NCBI GenBank assembly: GCA_903895005.1
Contig: CAITSH010000400.1
Span: 1 to 64,000 of the forward strand
DNA from: an uncultured Pseudomonadota bacterium
Lineage (GTDB): Bacteria > Pseudomonadota > Gammaproteobacteria > Burkholderiales > SG8-39
Length of the DNA stretch: 64,000 nt
Reading direction: 5' to 3'
Shown: in pieces, positions 33,661 through 41,317 of the stretch
Numbering within the stretch: the stretch's first letter is position 1
Layout of the letters: each line of letters starts with the position of its first letter
Program-made: the position numbers and the translations under genes
The notes under the pieces: generated by a model
The model's database searches: none
What the model was told of the DNA's origin: nothing
What the model saw: only the letters and a program-made list of their open reading frames with translations

Positions 33661-33700
33661 AGGTCGCAAACGCCAGGTCGCAAACGCCAGGTGGTGAACC
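33661..33700. repeat. Short tandem repeat, 14-bp unit
   Basis: AGGTCGCAAACGCC occurs twice back to back (33661-33674 and 33675-33688), with a degenerate third copy running to 33700, directly after the ion-channel stop codon. Confidence 0.85.
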
Positions 33701-33701
33701 T

Positions 33702-34739
33702 TTAGGCGGCGAACACTTTTTCCAGCAAGTGCCGGCCGTGGGGCGTGGCCATGGTGATGAGGGTGTCGCCGGCGCGCACCGCGAAGCTGCCTTCGGGATT
33801 GAAGTGCCAGTGGCCACCGGAGCGTACAGCCAGCATGATGAACTCACGATGGCCCAGGCCAAGCGCCGACAGGGTTCGATCGGGCGCGCCAGCGGGAACG
33901 TGAACTTCCTCGACGCGCAGCTTGTTGTCCGAGCGCAGCATTTCGTCCAGGAAGTTGACTACCTGCGGCCGCACCATCGAGGAGACGATGCGCATGCCGC
34001 CGGTGAAATCCGGAGAGACGATGGCGTCGGCACCGACCTTGCGGATTTTCTCGATGTAGTTGATCTCGTGGCAGCGCGCCACCACGCGCGGTAGCGGGTT
34101 GAGCTGCTTGGCCGACAGCGTGATGACCAGGTTCTTGCTGTCGTCGCCGGTGACGGCAAACACGCCGGCGGCCGAGTCAATACCAGCGAGCTTGAGCAAT
34201 TCGTCCTCGCTGGCGTCGCCCTGAATCCACATCGCATCCGGATAACGTTCTCGGTGTTTCTCGATGTTGACCATGTCGGTGTCGATCACGACGTAGGGGC
34301 GGTCTGTGATGGACAGCTCGTGCGCGACGTTTGAGCCGACGCGGCCGATGCCGCAGACGATGTAGTGCTGGTCAAGCGCGCCTATTCTTTTGAGCATGGT
34401 CCTTCTCCGAAATGCCACATTGATTTCTCCCGCCACCAGGAACATCGTCATTTTGGCGAGCATGTAATACACCAGACCAATGCCGATGGTGGCGATGAAC
34501 ATGGTGAAGATCCGACCCGCCGGGCTTTGCGACACATCGACGATCTCGGCGTAGCCTATGGTCGCGATGGTAATGAAGGTCATGTAAAAGCAGTCGAGCA
34601 GCGTGTACTGCGGACCGCCGATGATGCGATAGCCTATGGTGCCCACGGCGTGGGCGAGGATCAGTGCCGCCGCCGGCCCGGCGAAGGTGCGATAGAGGTT
34701 GCGGGTAATGCTGAGTTGCGCCGGGTCGCGGTATTTCAT
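33702..34739 (-). CDS. Two-helix ion channel with TrkA-N (RCK) domain
   Basis: 345 aa from the ATG at 34739. Two membrane helices (about 17-40 and 73-95) flank a pore loop, then a cytoplasmic NAD-binding TrkA-N domain ([15 protein letters not shown]) and a TrkA-C domain. This is the layout of RCK-gated potassium channels. The selectivity filter reads TIGYAE instead of the usual TVGYGD or TIGYGE, losing the second filter glycine, so ion selectivity may differ. Its start overlaps the stop of the DUF2062 gene by four bases (ATGA), so the two are translationally coupled. Confidence 0.9.
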   Translation of the reverse strand: MKYRDPAQLSITRNLYRTFAGPAAALILAHAVGTIGYRIIGGPQYTLLDCFYMTFITIATIGYAEIVDVSQSPAGRIFTMFIATIGIGLVYYMLAKMTMFLVAGEINVAFRRRTMLKRIGALDQHYIVCGIGRVGSNVAHELSITDRPYVVIDTDMVNIEKHRERYPDAMWIQGDASEDELLKLAGIDSAAGVFAVTGDDSKNLVITLSAKQLNPLPRVVARCHEINYIEKIRKVGADAIVSPDFTGGMRIVSSMVRPQVVNFLDEMLRSDNKLRVEEVHVPAGAPDRTLSALGLGHREFIMLAVRSGGHWHFNPEGSFAVRAGDTLITMATPHGRHLLEKVFAA

Positions 34740-35302
34740 GCGCCTGAATCTTTCCGGGCCAGCGCGCGCCGCCTTGCGCGGTCGCGCCACGCTATTCTCA
34801 CCTGAACGCGCCATCCGATCTGGACGAGCACGTAACCGATCGCCGCAAGCGTGATCGCCAGCGCGAGCAGTCCAATTGCAAGCGGCTTTCCCAGCGAGAG
34901 CATCCAGTCGCCAAAAGCGTGCAGGCTGGCGAGGAGGTGTGTCCAGTCGATGCCAGGTGGCGCCGCCGGCAGTGTTGCGGCATCGCCGCTGAGCAGTCGT
35001 CCGTACTCGTAGGCGAGCAGGTAGAGCGGACCGATGGTGAAGGGGTTGGTATACAGCGTTGTGATCAGCGCAACCGGGAGGTTGACGCGAAGCGGCACGG
35101 CGAGCACGGCTGCAGAGATCATTTGCAGCGGCCCCGGAACCAGGCCGGCGAACAGGCCCACCGCCAGCCCTCCGGAGACGGAGCGGCGGTTGAGGTGCCA
35201 CAAGTTGGGGTGTCGCAGAAGTGGCCCGAAACAGCGGACGTAACGGTTTTCACGGATGGTTTCGTGGTCGGGAAGGTATTTGCGGAAGTACTTGCGTGGC
35301 AT
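34736..35302 (-). CDS. DUF2062 membrane protein
   Basis: 188 aa from MPRKYFRKYLPDHETIRENR, the usual DUF2062 opening; the ATG at 35302 follows CCTCCGAT on the plus strand (GGAGG on the coding strand is absent, weak ATCGGAGG overlaps). Conserved GLAVGLFAGLVPGPLQMISAA and LYTNPFTIGPLYLLAYEYG stretches contain membrane segments, with a third helix near residue 145. Function unknown. It is translationally coupled to the ion-channel gene, suggesting an envelope or ion-related role. Confidence 0.85.
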   Translation of the reverse strand: MPRKYFRKYLPDHETIRENRYVRCFGPLLRHPNLWHLNRRSVSGGLAVGLFAGLVPGPLQMISAAVLAVPLRVNLPVALITTLYTNPFTIGPLYLLAYEYGRLLSGDAATLPAAPPGIDWTHLLASLHAFGDWMLSLGKPLAIGLLALAITLAAIGYVLVQIGWRVQVRIAWRDRARRRALARKDSGA

Positions 35303-35436
35303 CGGAGGTTTGAATTTAAGCGATTGTAACGCCGGATGTGAACGGGTGATCAAGCTTGGTGAAGCCGTAAGCATGCAGCCAGTTTGGGTTACCCCCCGTT
35401 GGTGTAACCGTAGCGGCTTGAACGCGTTAAGGCTTG

Positions 35437-37788
35437 ATGCGTATCAACATCATGGCATTTGCCCTTGGCGTGTGGCTGTTGCAGTCGCAGGCGCGATTGC
35501 CCGATGCATCGCTCCTGGCGCTGCTGACGGTGCTGGCGGGCGGCGTATTTTTCGTAGGATATCGGCTGGAAACCCGCGCCAGGCGGGCCTTTCCAGCCAT
35601 CGCCTGCCTGCTGTTGGGCTTTGTGTGGGCCGCGGGTTACGGGCACTTGCGCATGGCCGATCGGCTGGATGCGCGGCTCGAGGGGCGCGATCTTATCGTG
35701 ACCGGGGTCGTCGCCAGCCTGCCGCAGGCCGTGGAACGCGGCGTGCGCTTTGACCTTGCCGTGGAGGCGGCCCCGCGGGGCGTGCCCTCGATGCTCGCAT
35801 TGACCTGGTTCAACGGACTCGCGGCTGATGAGGCTCAGTTGGTGCAGCCGGTTGTGGCCGGCGAGCGCTGGCGGCTAACAGTGCGTCTCAAGCGTCCGCA
35901 TGGCAGCGCCAATGCCCACAACTACGACCTTGAGGCGGCAATGCTCGAACGCGGTATTGGCGCAACCGGAAGCGTGCGACCCGGCGAGACGGGGCGACCC
36001 AACGAGCGCCTCGAAGCCCTGGCCGTGACCCCGGCGGCGCTGTTACAGCGTGTGCGCGAGGTCATTCGCGGGCGGTTCTGGGAAGCGCTCCCGGAGCACC
36101 GCTATGACGGGGTGTTGCTGGCCCTTGCCATCGGGGAGCAGCGCGCGATCGAATCGGACGATTGGACCTTGTTTGCGCGAACCGGGGTGTCGCACCTCAT
36201 GAGCATTTCCGGCCTGCACGTGACCATGGTGGCAAGCCTTGCGGCCTGGGCTGCGTCATGGCTATGGCGCCGCTCGGTGCGGCTGATGCTGGTGCTGCCG
36301 GCGCAGAAAATCGCCGCCCTTGCCGGGTTCGGCGCTGCGCTGCCCTATTGCCTGTTGTCGGGCTTTGCCGTGCCGGCTCAGCGCACGCTCTACATGGTCG
36401 GCGTGGTGGCACTCTGTTTGTGGCTGGGGCGCTCGCAATCGGGCACGCGGGTGCTTGCGCTGGCCCTGCTGGTTGTCTTGCTGCTCGATCCGCTTGCCGT
36501 GCTCGCTGCCGGCTTCTGGCTGTCGTTTGGCGCAGTGGCCGTGATCTTGTACGTGGGTCTGGGGCGCAGCACCCGGCCGCAATGGTTGTTGCAGTGGGGG
36601 CGGGTGCAGTGGGCGGTGACGGTAGGGCTGGCGCCGGCGCTGCTGGTGTTGTTCGGGCAGGTGTCGATCGCCTCGCCGCTTGCCAATGCGCTGGCCATCC
36701 CGGTCGTCAGCCTGCTCGTGACACCGCTTGCGCTGGCCGGTGCGGTGCTCCCGGACTGGCTGGGGGGCGGTGTTGCGTTACGGTCGGCCCACGCGCTGTT
36801 CGAAGTATTGATGGGGTTCCTGCGGTGGCTTTCGGCCGGCGAGTTCGCGGTGTGGCAGCAGGCCCGACCGCCGCTGTGGCTTGCGCTGTCGGCCTGCGTC
36901 GGCGTGCTGTGGTTGCTGGCGCCGCGCGGCTTTCCGGCGCGTCATGCCGGACTGGCGCTGCTCGCACCGGTGTTTTTCGTGCCCGCGGCGGCGCCAGTAC
37001 CGGGCGTGCTCTGGCTGGACGTGCTCGATGTGGGGCAGGGCCTTGCGGTGGTGGCGCGCACGGCAAAACACACGCTGCTTTTTGATGCCGGCCCGCAATA
37101 CAGCGCGGACTCGGACAGCGGCAGCCGCATCATCGTGCCCTGGCTGCGCGGAGAGGGCGTGACACGACTTGATGCCATGGTGATTTCTCACCAGGACAAT
37201 GATCACGCAGGCGGCGCGGCATCGGTGGCGGCCGCGCTTGCGGTCGCACAGCTGTGGTCGTCGTTGGCATCGAGCCATCCGGTGATGGCCTCGGTCCCTT
37301 ACCGCATCCCTTGCCACGCGGGCCAGCATTGGGATTGGGACGGGGTGCGGTTTGAAATGTTGCACCCGGTCGCTGCCGACTATGCCCGCTGGTTGCCCGC
37401 CGCCAATGCCATGAGTTGCGTGCTGCGCATCGAGGCCGGCGGCAAAGTGGCGCTGATCACCGGCGACATCGAAAAAGCCAGCGAAGCCGAATTGCTGGTG
37501 CGTTCGCCCGAACGCCTGCGCGCCGATGTGTTGCTGGTGCCGCATCACGGCAGCCGTACCTCATCGACGCCCGGGTTCATCGCCGCGGTCAGCCCCGGGC
37601 ACGCGGTATTCACCAACGGCTATCGCAACCGCTTCGACCATCCGCGTGCCGACGTGGTGCAACGCTACGTCGACAGCGGCGCGCTGTTGTATCGCAGTGA
37701 CCGTGACGGCGCCATCGACTTTCGCATCGATGCGCAAGGCATCGCCGTTTCGCGCCGGCGCGTTACGGAGGCACGCTACTGGCGTTGA
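35437..37788 (+). CDS. comEC: ComEC/Rec2 family DNA-uptake channel
   Basis: 783 aa from ATG 35437; a TTG three bases earlier is an alternative. Order: short N-terminal helices, the ComEC competence domain with LMSISGLHVTMVASLAAW, many membrane helices, then a C-terminal metallo-beta-lactamase-like domain with HQDNDHAGG (His585 onward) and PHHGSRTSSTPGF. The family carries single-stranded DNA across the inner membrane in natural transformation. A repeat-family palindrome at 35571-35606 is translated here as part of the loop YRLETRARRAFPA between the first helices. No other com genes are in the window. Confidence 0.92.
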   Translation: MRINIMAFALGVWLLQSQARLPDASLLALLTVLAGGVFFVGYRLETRARRAFPAIACLLLGFVWAAGYGHLRMADRLDARLEGRDLIVTGVVASLPQAVERGVRFDLAVEAAPRGVPSMLALTWFNGLAADEAQLVQPVVAGERWRLTVRLKRPHGSANAHNYDLEAAMLERGIGATGSVRPGETGRPNERLEALAVTPAALLQRVREVIRGRFWEALPEHRYDGVLLALAIGEQRAIESDDWTLFARTGVSHLMSISGLHVTMVASLAAWAASWLWRRSVRLMLVLPAQKIAALAGFGAALPYCLLSGFAVPAQRTLYMVGVVALCLWLGRSQSGTRVLALALLVVLLLDPLAVLAAGFWLSFGAVAVILYVGLGRSTRPQWLLQWGRVQWAVTVGLAPALLVLFGQVSIASPLANALAIPVVSLLVTPLALAGAVLPDWLGGGVALRSAHALFEVLMGFLRWLSAGEFAVWQQARPPLWLALSACVGVLWLLAPRGFPARHAGLALLAPVFFVPAAAPVPGVLWLDVLDVGQGLAVVARTAKHTLLFDAGPQYSADSDSGSRIIVPWLRGEGVTRLDAMVISHQDNDHAGGAASVAAALAVAQLWSSLASSHPVMASVPYRIPCHAGQHWDWDGVRFEMLHPVAADYARWLPAANAMSCVLRIEAGGKVALITGDIEKASEAELLVRSPERLRADVLLVPHHGSRTSSTPGFIAAVSPGHAVFTNGYRNRFDHPRADVVQRYVDSGALLYRSDRDGAIDFRIDAQGIAVSRRRVTEARYWR
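35571..35606 (+). repeat. Palindromic repeat copy C, inside comEC
   Basis: ATCGGCTGGAAACCC is identical to the left arm of the copy at 7639, followed by GCGCCAGGCGGGC as in copy A and a CTTTCCAGCCAT right arm. The reading frame is kept and a basic loop is encoded. Confidence 0.6.
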
Positions 37789-38267
37789 TCACCCGGCCAC
37801 GGATCCATTGAAACGATCGCACCTTCCGGGTTGAAGTTGGCGACCAGCGAACGCTCCGCCTGCCAGGTAACAACGTCTTCGGGACGCAGCCCCAGCGAGC
37901 GCGCATGTTCGTCCGGCGGCAGCGCCGCCGGTTGCGGCTGGTAGCCGGTCGCGGCCAGCGTGGCCCGGCGATAGTGGCCCCAGACGAGCAGCCAGGCCAT
38001 CAATACGGCGATGAACAAGGCGTAGCCCTCGAGGCGATGCCACAATTCAAGCCAGTCCGGGGGAGTGGCGCTGGTCAACTGGAATATCGGGTAGCGCAAA
38101 TAGTCCCAGGTGAGATACAGCGCGTCGCGCAGCATGAAGCCGAGCATGCCCCAGGCGCACAGGGTGAGAATGTCGTCGCGGATGCGGATCGCCAGCGGCA
38201 GGTGGGCGGCGCCGACCAGTGGCGGCCATTTCATCGGCGCAGCGGAGGGCGTCGTGGACGGTTTCAT
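37776..38267 (-). CDS. pgaD: PgaD-like PNAG synthesis protein
   Basis: 163 aa. Two central membrane helices (about 33-52 and 75-96) with the intervening TWDYLRYPIFQL stretch, and the C-terminal region RSLGLRPEDVVTWQAERSLVANFNPEGAI, match PgaD, the small partner that activates the PgaC glycosyltransferase in response to c-di-GMP in E. coli. The ATG overlaps the pgaC stop by four bases. Its end overlaps the convergent comEC end by 13 bp. Confidence 0.85.
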   Translation of the reverse strand: MKPSTTPSAAPMKWPPLVGAAHLPLAIRIRDDILTLCAWGMLGFMLRDALYLTWDYLRYPIFQLTSATPPDWLELWHRLEGYALFIAVLMAWLLVWGHYRRATLAATGYQPQPAALPPDEHARSLGLRPEDVVTWQAERSLVANFNPEGAIVSMDPWPGDQRQ

Positions 38268-39526
38268 CGCAGCCCCCGGTCCGGGCTCACCCAGGTGCCG
38301 CGCACGTTGGCCGGACGGCGCAGGGCGCGCGGGACCGCCGCCACCGCGGTAAAGGTTTGCAGCAGCCAGAACACCAGCGGATACCAGATCACCCAGAAGA
38401 GTGAATTGGCGAGGCCTTTCTCAAAACGGTCATCGAGCGCCACGCTGACCGCGCTTTGCAACAGGTAGGTCAGCGCCAGGAGGGTGCCCCACCATTGCGG
38501 CAGCAGGCCGAAGCCGAGCGGGCCGCCGGTGAGCGCGGGCAGCAGCGCGGAAACGATGCCAAGGACCAGGCCGAACATCATGAGGTAGGCCCAGACGATG
38601 CTGACGATGTAATTGGCCCAGATCGGAAACAGGTGCCAGCGGCCGCGGCGCAGCATCACCGGCGTGGCGTGCAGCACCGACTGCAGGCCGCCTTCGGCCC
38701 AGCGCAGGCGCTGGCGCCACAAGCCCTTCAAGGTCTCGGGCATCAGTATCCAGCACAAGGCCTTGGGTTCAAAGGTGACTTTCCAGCCGGCAAGCTGGAT
38801 GCGCCAGGTGACATCAACATCGTCGGTGAGGGCGGCGGCCGACCACCAGCCGGCGTCCTGCAGCGCGCGCTTGCGAAAGGCGCAGATCACGCCGGAAACG
38901 GTGAACAGCGAGCCGTAGGTGCTTTGCGCGCGCTTGATCAGCCCGACCACCGAGCAGAACTCGCCCACCTGCAGGCGGCCGAGGATGGAACCGCGGTTGC
39001 GTATGCGCGGATTGCCGGTCAGGGCGCCCAACTGCGCATCAGCCTGGAAGCGGCGCACGAACCAGGTGAGGGCGTGCGGGTCAAGCAGGGCGTCGCCGTC
39101 TATGCCGACGAGGATTTCGCCGCGCGCGACCAGCGCGCCGGTGTTGAGGGCTGTGGACTTGCCCTGGTTTTGCGCCAGGTGCACCACGCGCAGGCGCGGC
39201 ATGCGCAGCGCCATCGCATCGAGTATCGCCGCGGTGTTGTCGCGCGAGCCGTCGTTGATGGCGATGATCTCGAAGTTCGGGTAGGCGATGCGTTCGAGCG
39301 CGGCAAAGGTCTCGTCGGCCTGCTCCTCCTCGTTGAAGCAGGGCAGCAGGATGGAGACCAGCGGGTACTCGGGAAGCGGCGGCGGGTTTTCCGGCAGCGG
39401 TTCGCGGCGCTCGCGCAACAACAGGAACAGCACGCCCCCGGTCATCCAGTACCAGCTCATGACAAAGGGGTAGCCAAAGCAAAAGCCGGCGAGGATTTCC
39501 GCGAACAGCTGCCGGTCGAACAGCAA
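38264..39526 (-). CDS. pgaC: Poly-beta-1,6-N-acetylglucosamine synthase (PgaC/IcaA family)
   Basis: 420 aa beginning at TTG one base after the pgaB stop. Membrane-bound family 2 glycosyltransferase: VSILLPCFNEEEQADET, first catalytic Asp in INDGS, GIDGDALLDP, LTDDVDVTW and the processive-synthase motif QRLRWAEGG. Helices at the N-terminus and four or so after residue 300 form the export channel with PgaD. It polymerises UDP-GlcNAc into PNAG at the inner membrane. Confidence 0.93.
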   Translation of the reverse strand: MLFDRQLFAEILAGFCFGYPFVMSWYWMTGGVLFLLLRERREPLPENPPPLPEYPLVSILLPCFNEEEQADETFAALERIAYPNFEIIAINDGSRDNTAAILDAMALRMPRLRVVHLAQNQGKSTALNTGALVARGEILVGIDGDALLDPHALTWFVRRFQADAQLGALTGNPRIRNRGSILGRLQVGEFCSVVGLIKRAQSTYGSLFTVSGVICAFRKRALQDAGWWSAAALTDDVDVTWRIQLAGWKVTFEPKALCWILMPETLKGLWRQRLRWAEGGLQSVLHATPVMLRRGRWHLFPIWANYIVSIVWAYLMMFGLVLGIVSALLPALTGGPLGFGLLPQWWGTLLALTYLLQSAVSVALDDRFEKGLANSLFWVIWYPLVFWLLQTFTAVAAVPRALRRPANVRGTWVSPDRGLR

Positions 39527-39527
39527 G

Positions 39528-41315
39528 TCAGAACCTCACCGGGAAGGTCGCGGCCGATACGCCGGGCGCCGCTTCTGCCGCGACGGGAAGATTGGCGACG
39601 GGTGCATCGGCGCACCAGCCTACGGCCGAGCCGCCCAGTTGCTGGAAGCGGCGTGTCGCCGCGGACAGCACCGCAGCCGGCGGCGGCGCCGGCGAGGCAA
39701 ACCACAGGCCGGAACGGCGGCTGGTGATGGTCTGGATCTTGGCGTAGGCGAGGGTGTCAAACGGCGCCGCGGCCTTTTGCGACGCGTAGGCGGCGGCATC
39801 GGCGCGTATCAGGGTAAGGTCGGCCAAGGTGCCCAGGTTGTCCGGATCACCCGGGTCGTCGGCGGCGCGGGCCGCAACGGGCACATCAATCAGCAGGGCC
39901 AGATTCATCCACGGCCGCGAGCGCTGCACTTCGCGGAAAGACTGCATGGCAAGTCGCACCGGCGCGCTGAGGCCGTCCAGCTCGAGCGTATCGCGCGCAC
40001 TGCGCGTTTCCCACAACCGGCCGCGGAATGAACCGGACTTGCGATTGAGGCGGGCGAGGGTGATGGCCGCCTCGTCGTCGATGAATAATCCGGCGAGAGA
40101 TGCGCTTACCCCGAGGTCGCGAAACAGGGTGAGCACGCGCGCCTCGCTTTGCAGCTTGCGTTGTACCGCGCCGCTTGAAAGCCGCACATAGGCCTCGACG
40201 CCGCCGCGTGTCTGCAGTTGCCACACCAGGCGCGACAGGATGTCGGCGCGCAGCGGCAACTCGGTGGTCGGGAACCAGGCCTCGGCGGGCGTGCCATCCG
40301 GACCGATTGTGGCGGCGTCGATGACCACGGCGGTGGCGCCCAGCAGGCGCAGTCGCTCTATGGCCTGGCCGAGTCTTTCGTCGGTGCCGGCGTTGTCGCC
40401 CGTCCATAGCGCGCCCGGATCGAGGCAGGCCAGGCGTTGCGCCGCCGGCAGCCGGCGGTCAAGCCGCAGCATGGACACGAGGTCGGCGAGTTTGACGTCG
40501 GCTCCGGGGTACTGGCGTGGAATGGCCAACGGCTCACTTGCACTGGCAATGCCCGCATCCAGGGTCATGGCGAATTGGAACCCGGCTGACTTGACCGCTG
40601 CAATGCCGGCCTCGGAGTAACGGCCGTAAGGCCAGATCCAGGCGCGCGGCGCGCGCCCCAGTTCACGCATCAGCAAGGCGCTCATGCGGCGCGCATCGAC
40701 CTCAAGGCGTAGCCGGTAGGCAACGGCGTCCTCATAGCCGCCGCCACGGTATTCGCGCGTCACTGCGCTGGGCATGGCGTTGCCCTGTGGGTTGCCGATG
40801 ACCGTGCGGTGCAGGTCATAACTGTGCGAGGCGAACTCGACCAGCCCGGAGGCCTGCATTTCGCGCGCCTCGGCCCAGGAAATGAAATTGCGCCGCGGCA
40901 CAATCTTGTCGTTGTAGCGCACCTCGGCGTCCAGTGGCGCGTCCATCCACGCGCCCACCAGGCCGGACACCGCCGGCATGCGATAGGCGAGCAACAGCGG
41001 AAAGACGCGGGTGTAGAGGCTGCGGTAGCCGTCGTCAAACGTGAGCAGCACCGCGCGCGGCGGCAGCGGCTTGCCGCCCTGGCGTGCACGTTCGACATCG
41101 TCCAGTGATACCGCCGTCCAGGCATTGCCATTCATCCATTCGAAAAATGCCACCAGCCGGTCGCTGGTGACGGCGTCGTCGGACAGCATGGCCGGGTCGT
41201 CGACGATGTCGTGAAAGGCGATGGACACATATTGCATGCCCGGGGCCACGGACTGTGTCTGGCCGGCTGCAGGCCAGAGGACAAAGATGCATAGCAGAAG
41301 ATATTTGCGCCACAT
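39528..41315 (-). CDS. pgaB: PNAG N-deacetylase (PgaB family)
   Basis: 595 aa from the ATG at 41315 (a TTG two codons earlier is an alternative). Signal peptide to AAGQTQS, without the lipobox seen in E. coli PgaB. The N-terminal polysaccharide deacetylase domain has FHDIVDD and LLTFDDGY with metal and catalytic aspartates, and SHSYDLHR provides the His ligands. The C-terminal half matches the hydrolase/PNAG-binding domain. It removes some acetyl groups in the periplasm so the polymer can leave through PgaA. It sits two bases after the pgaA stop. Confidence 0.92.
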   Translation of the reverse strand: MWRKYLLLCIFVLWPAAGQTQSVAPGMQYVSIAFHDIVDDPAMLSDDAVTSDRLVAFFEWMNGNAWTAVSLDDVERARQGGKPLPPRAVLLTFDDGYRSLYTRVFPLLLAYRMPAVSGLVGAWMDAPLDAEVRYNDKIVPRRNFISWAEAREMQASGLVEFASHSYDLHRTVIGNPQGNAMPSAVTREYRGGGYEDAVAYRLRLEVDARRMSALLMRELGRAPRAWIWPYGRYSEAGIAAVKSAGFQFAMTLDAGIASASEPLAIPRQYPGADVKLADLVSMLRLDRRLPAAQRLACLDPGALWTGDNAGTDERLGQAIERLRLLGATAVVIDAATIGPDGTPAEAWFPTTELPLRADILSRLVWQLQTRGGVEAYVRLSSGAVQRKLQSEARVLTLFRDLGVSASLAGLFIDDEAAITLARLNRKSGSFRGRLWETRSARDTLELDGLSAPVRLAMQSFREVQRSRPWMNLALLIDVPVAARAADDPGDPDNLGTLADLTLIRADAAAYASQKAAAPFDTLAYAKIQTITSRRSGLWFASPAPPPAAVLSAATRRFQQLGGSAVGWCADAPVANLPVAAEAAPGVSAATFPVRF

Positions 41316-41317
41316 GC

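Noticed and set aside
33702..34739. Channel as a Trk/Ktr uptake regulator
   Set aside because: Two membrane helices and a pore loop precede the TrkA-N domain, so it is a channel, not a free regulatory subunit.
33702..35201. 499-residue reading of the ion channel
   Set aside because: The extra N-terminal part is the DUF2062 gene read in another frame; the channel starts at 34739.
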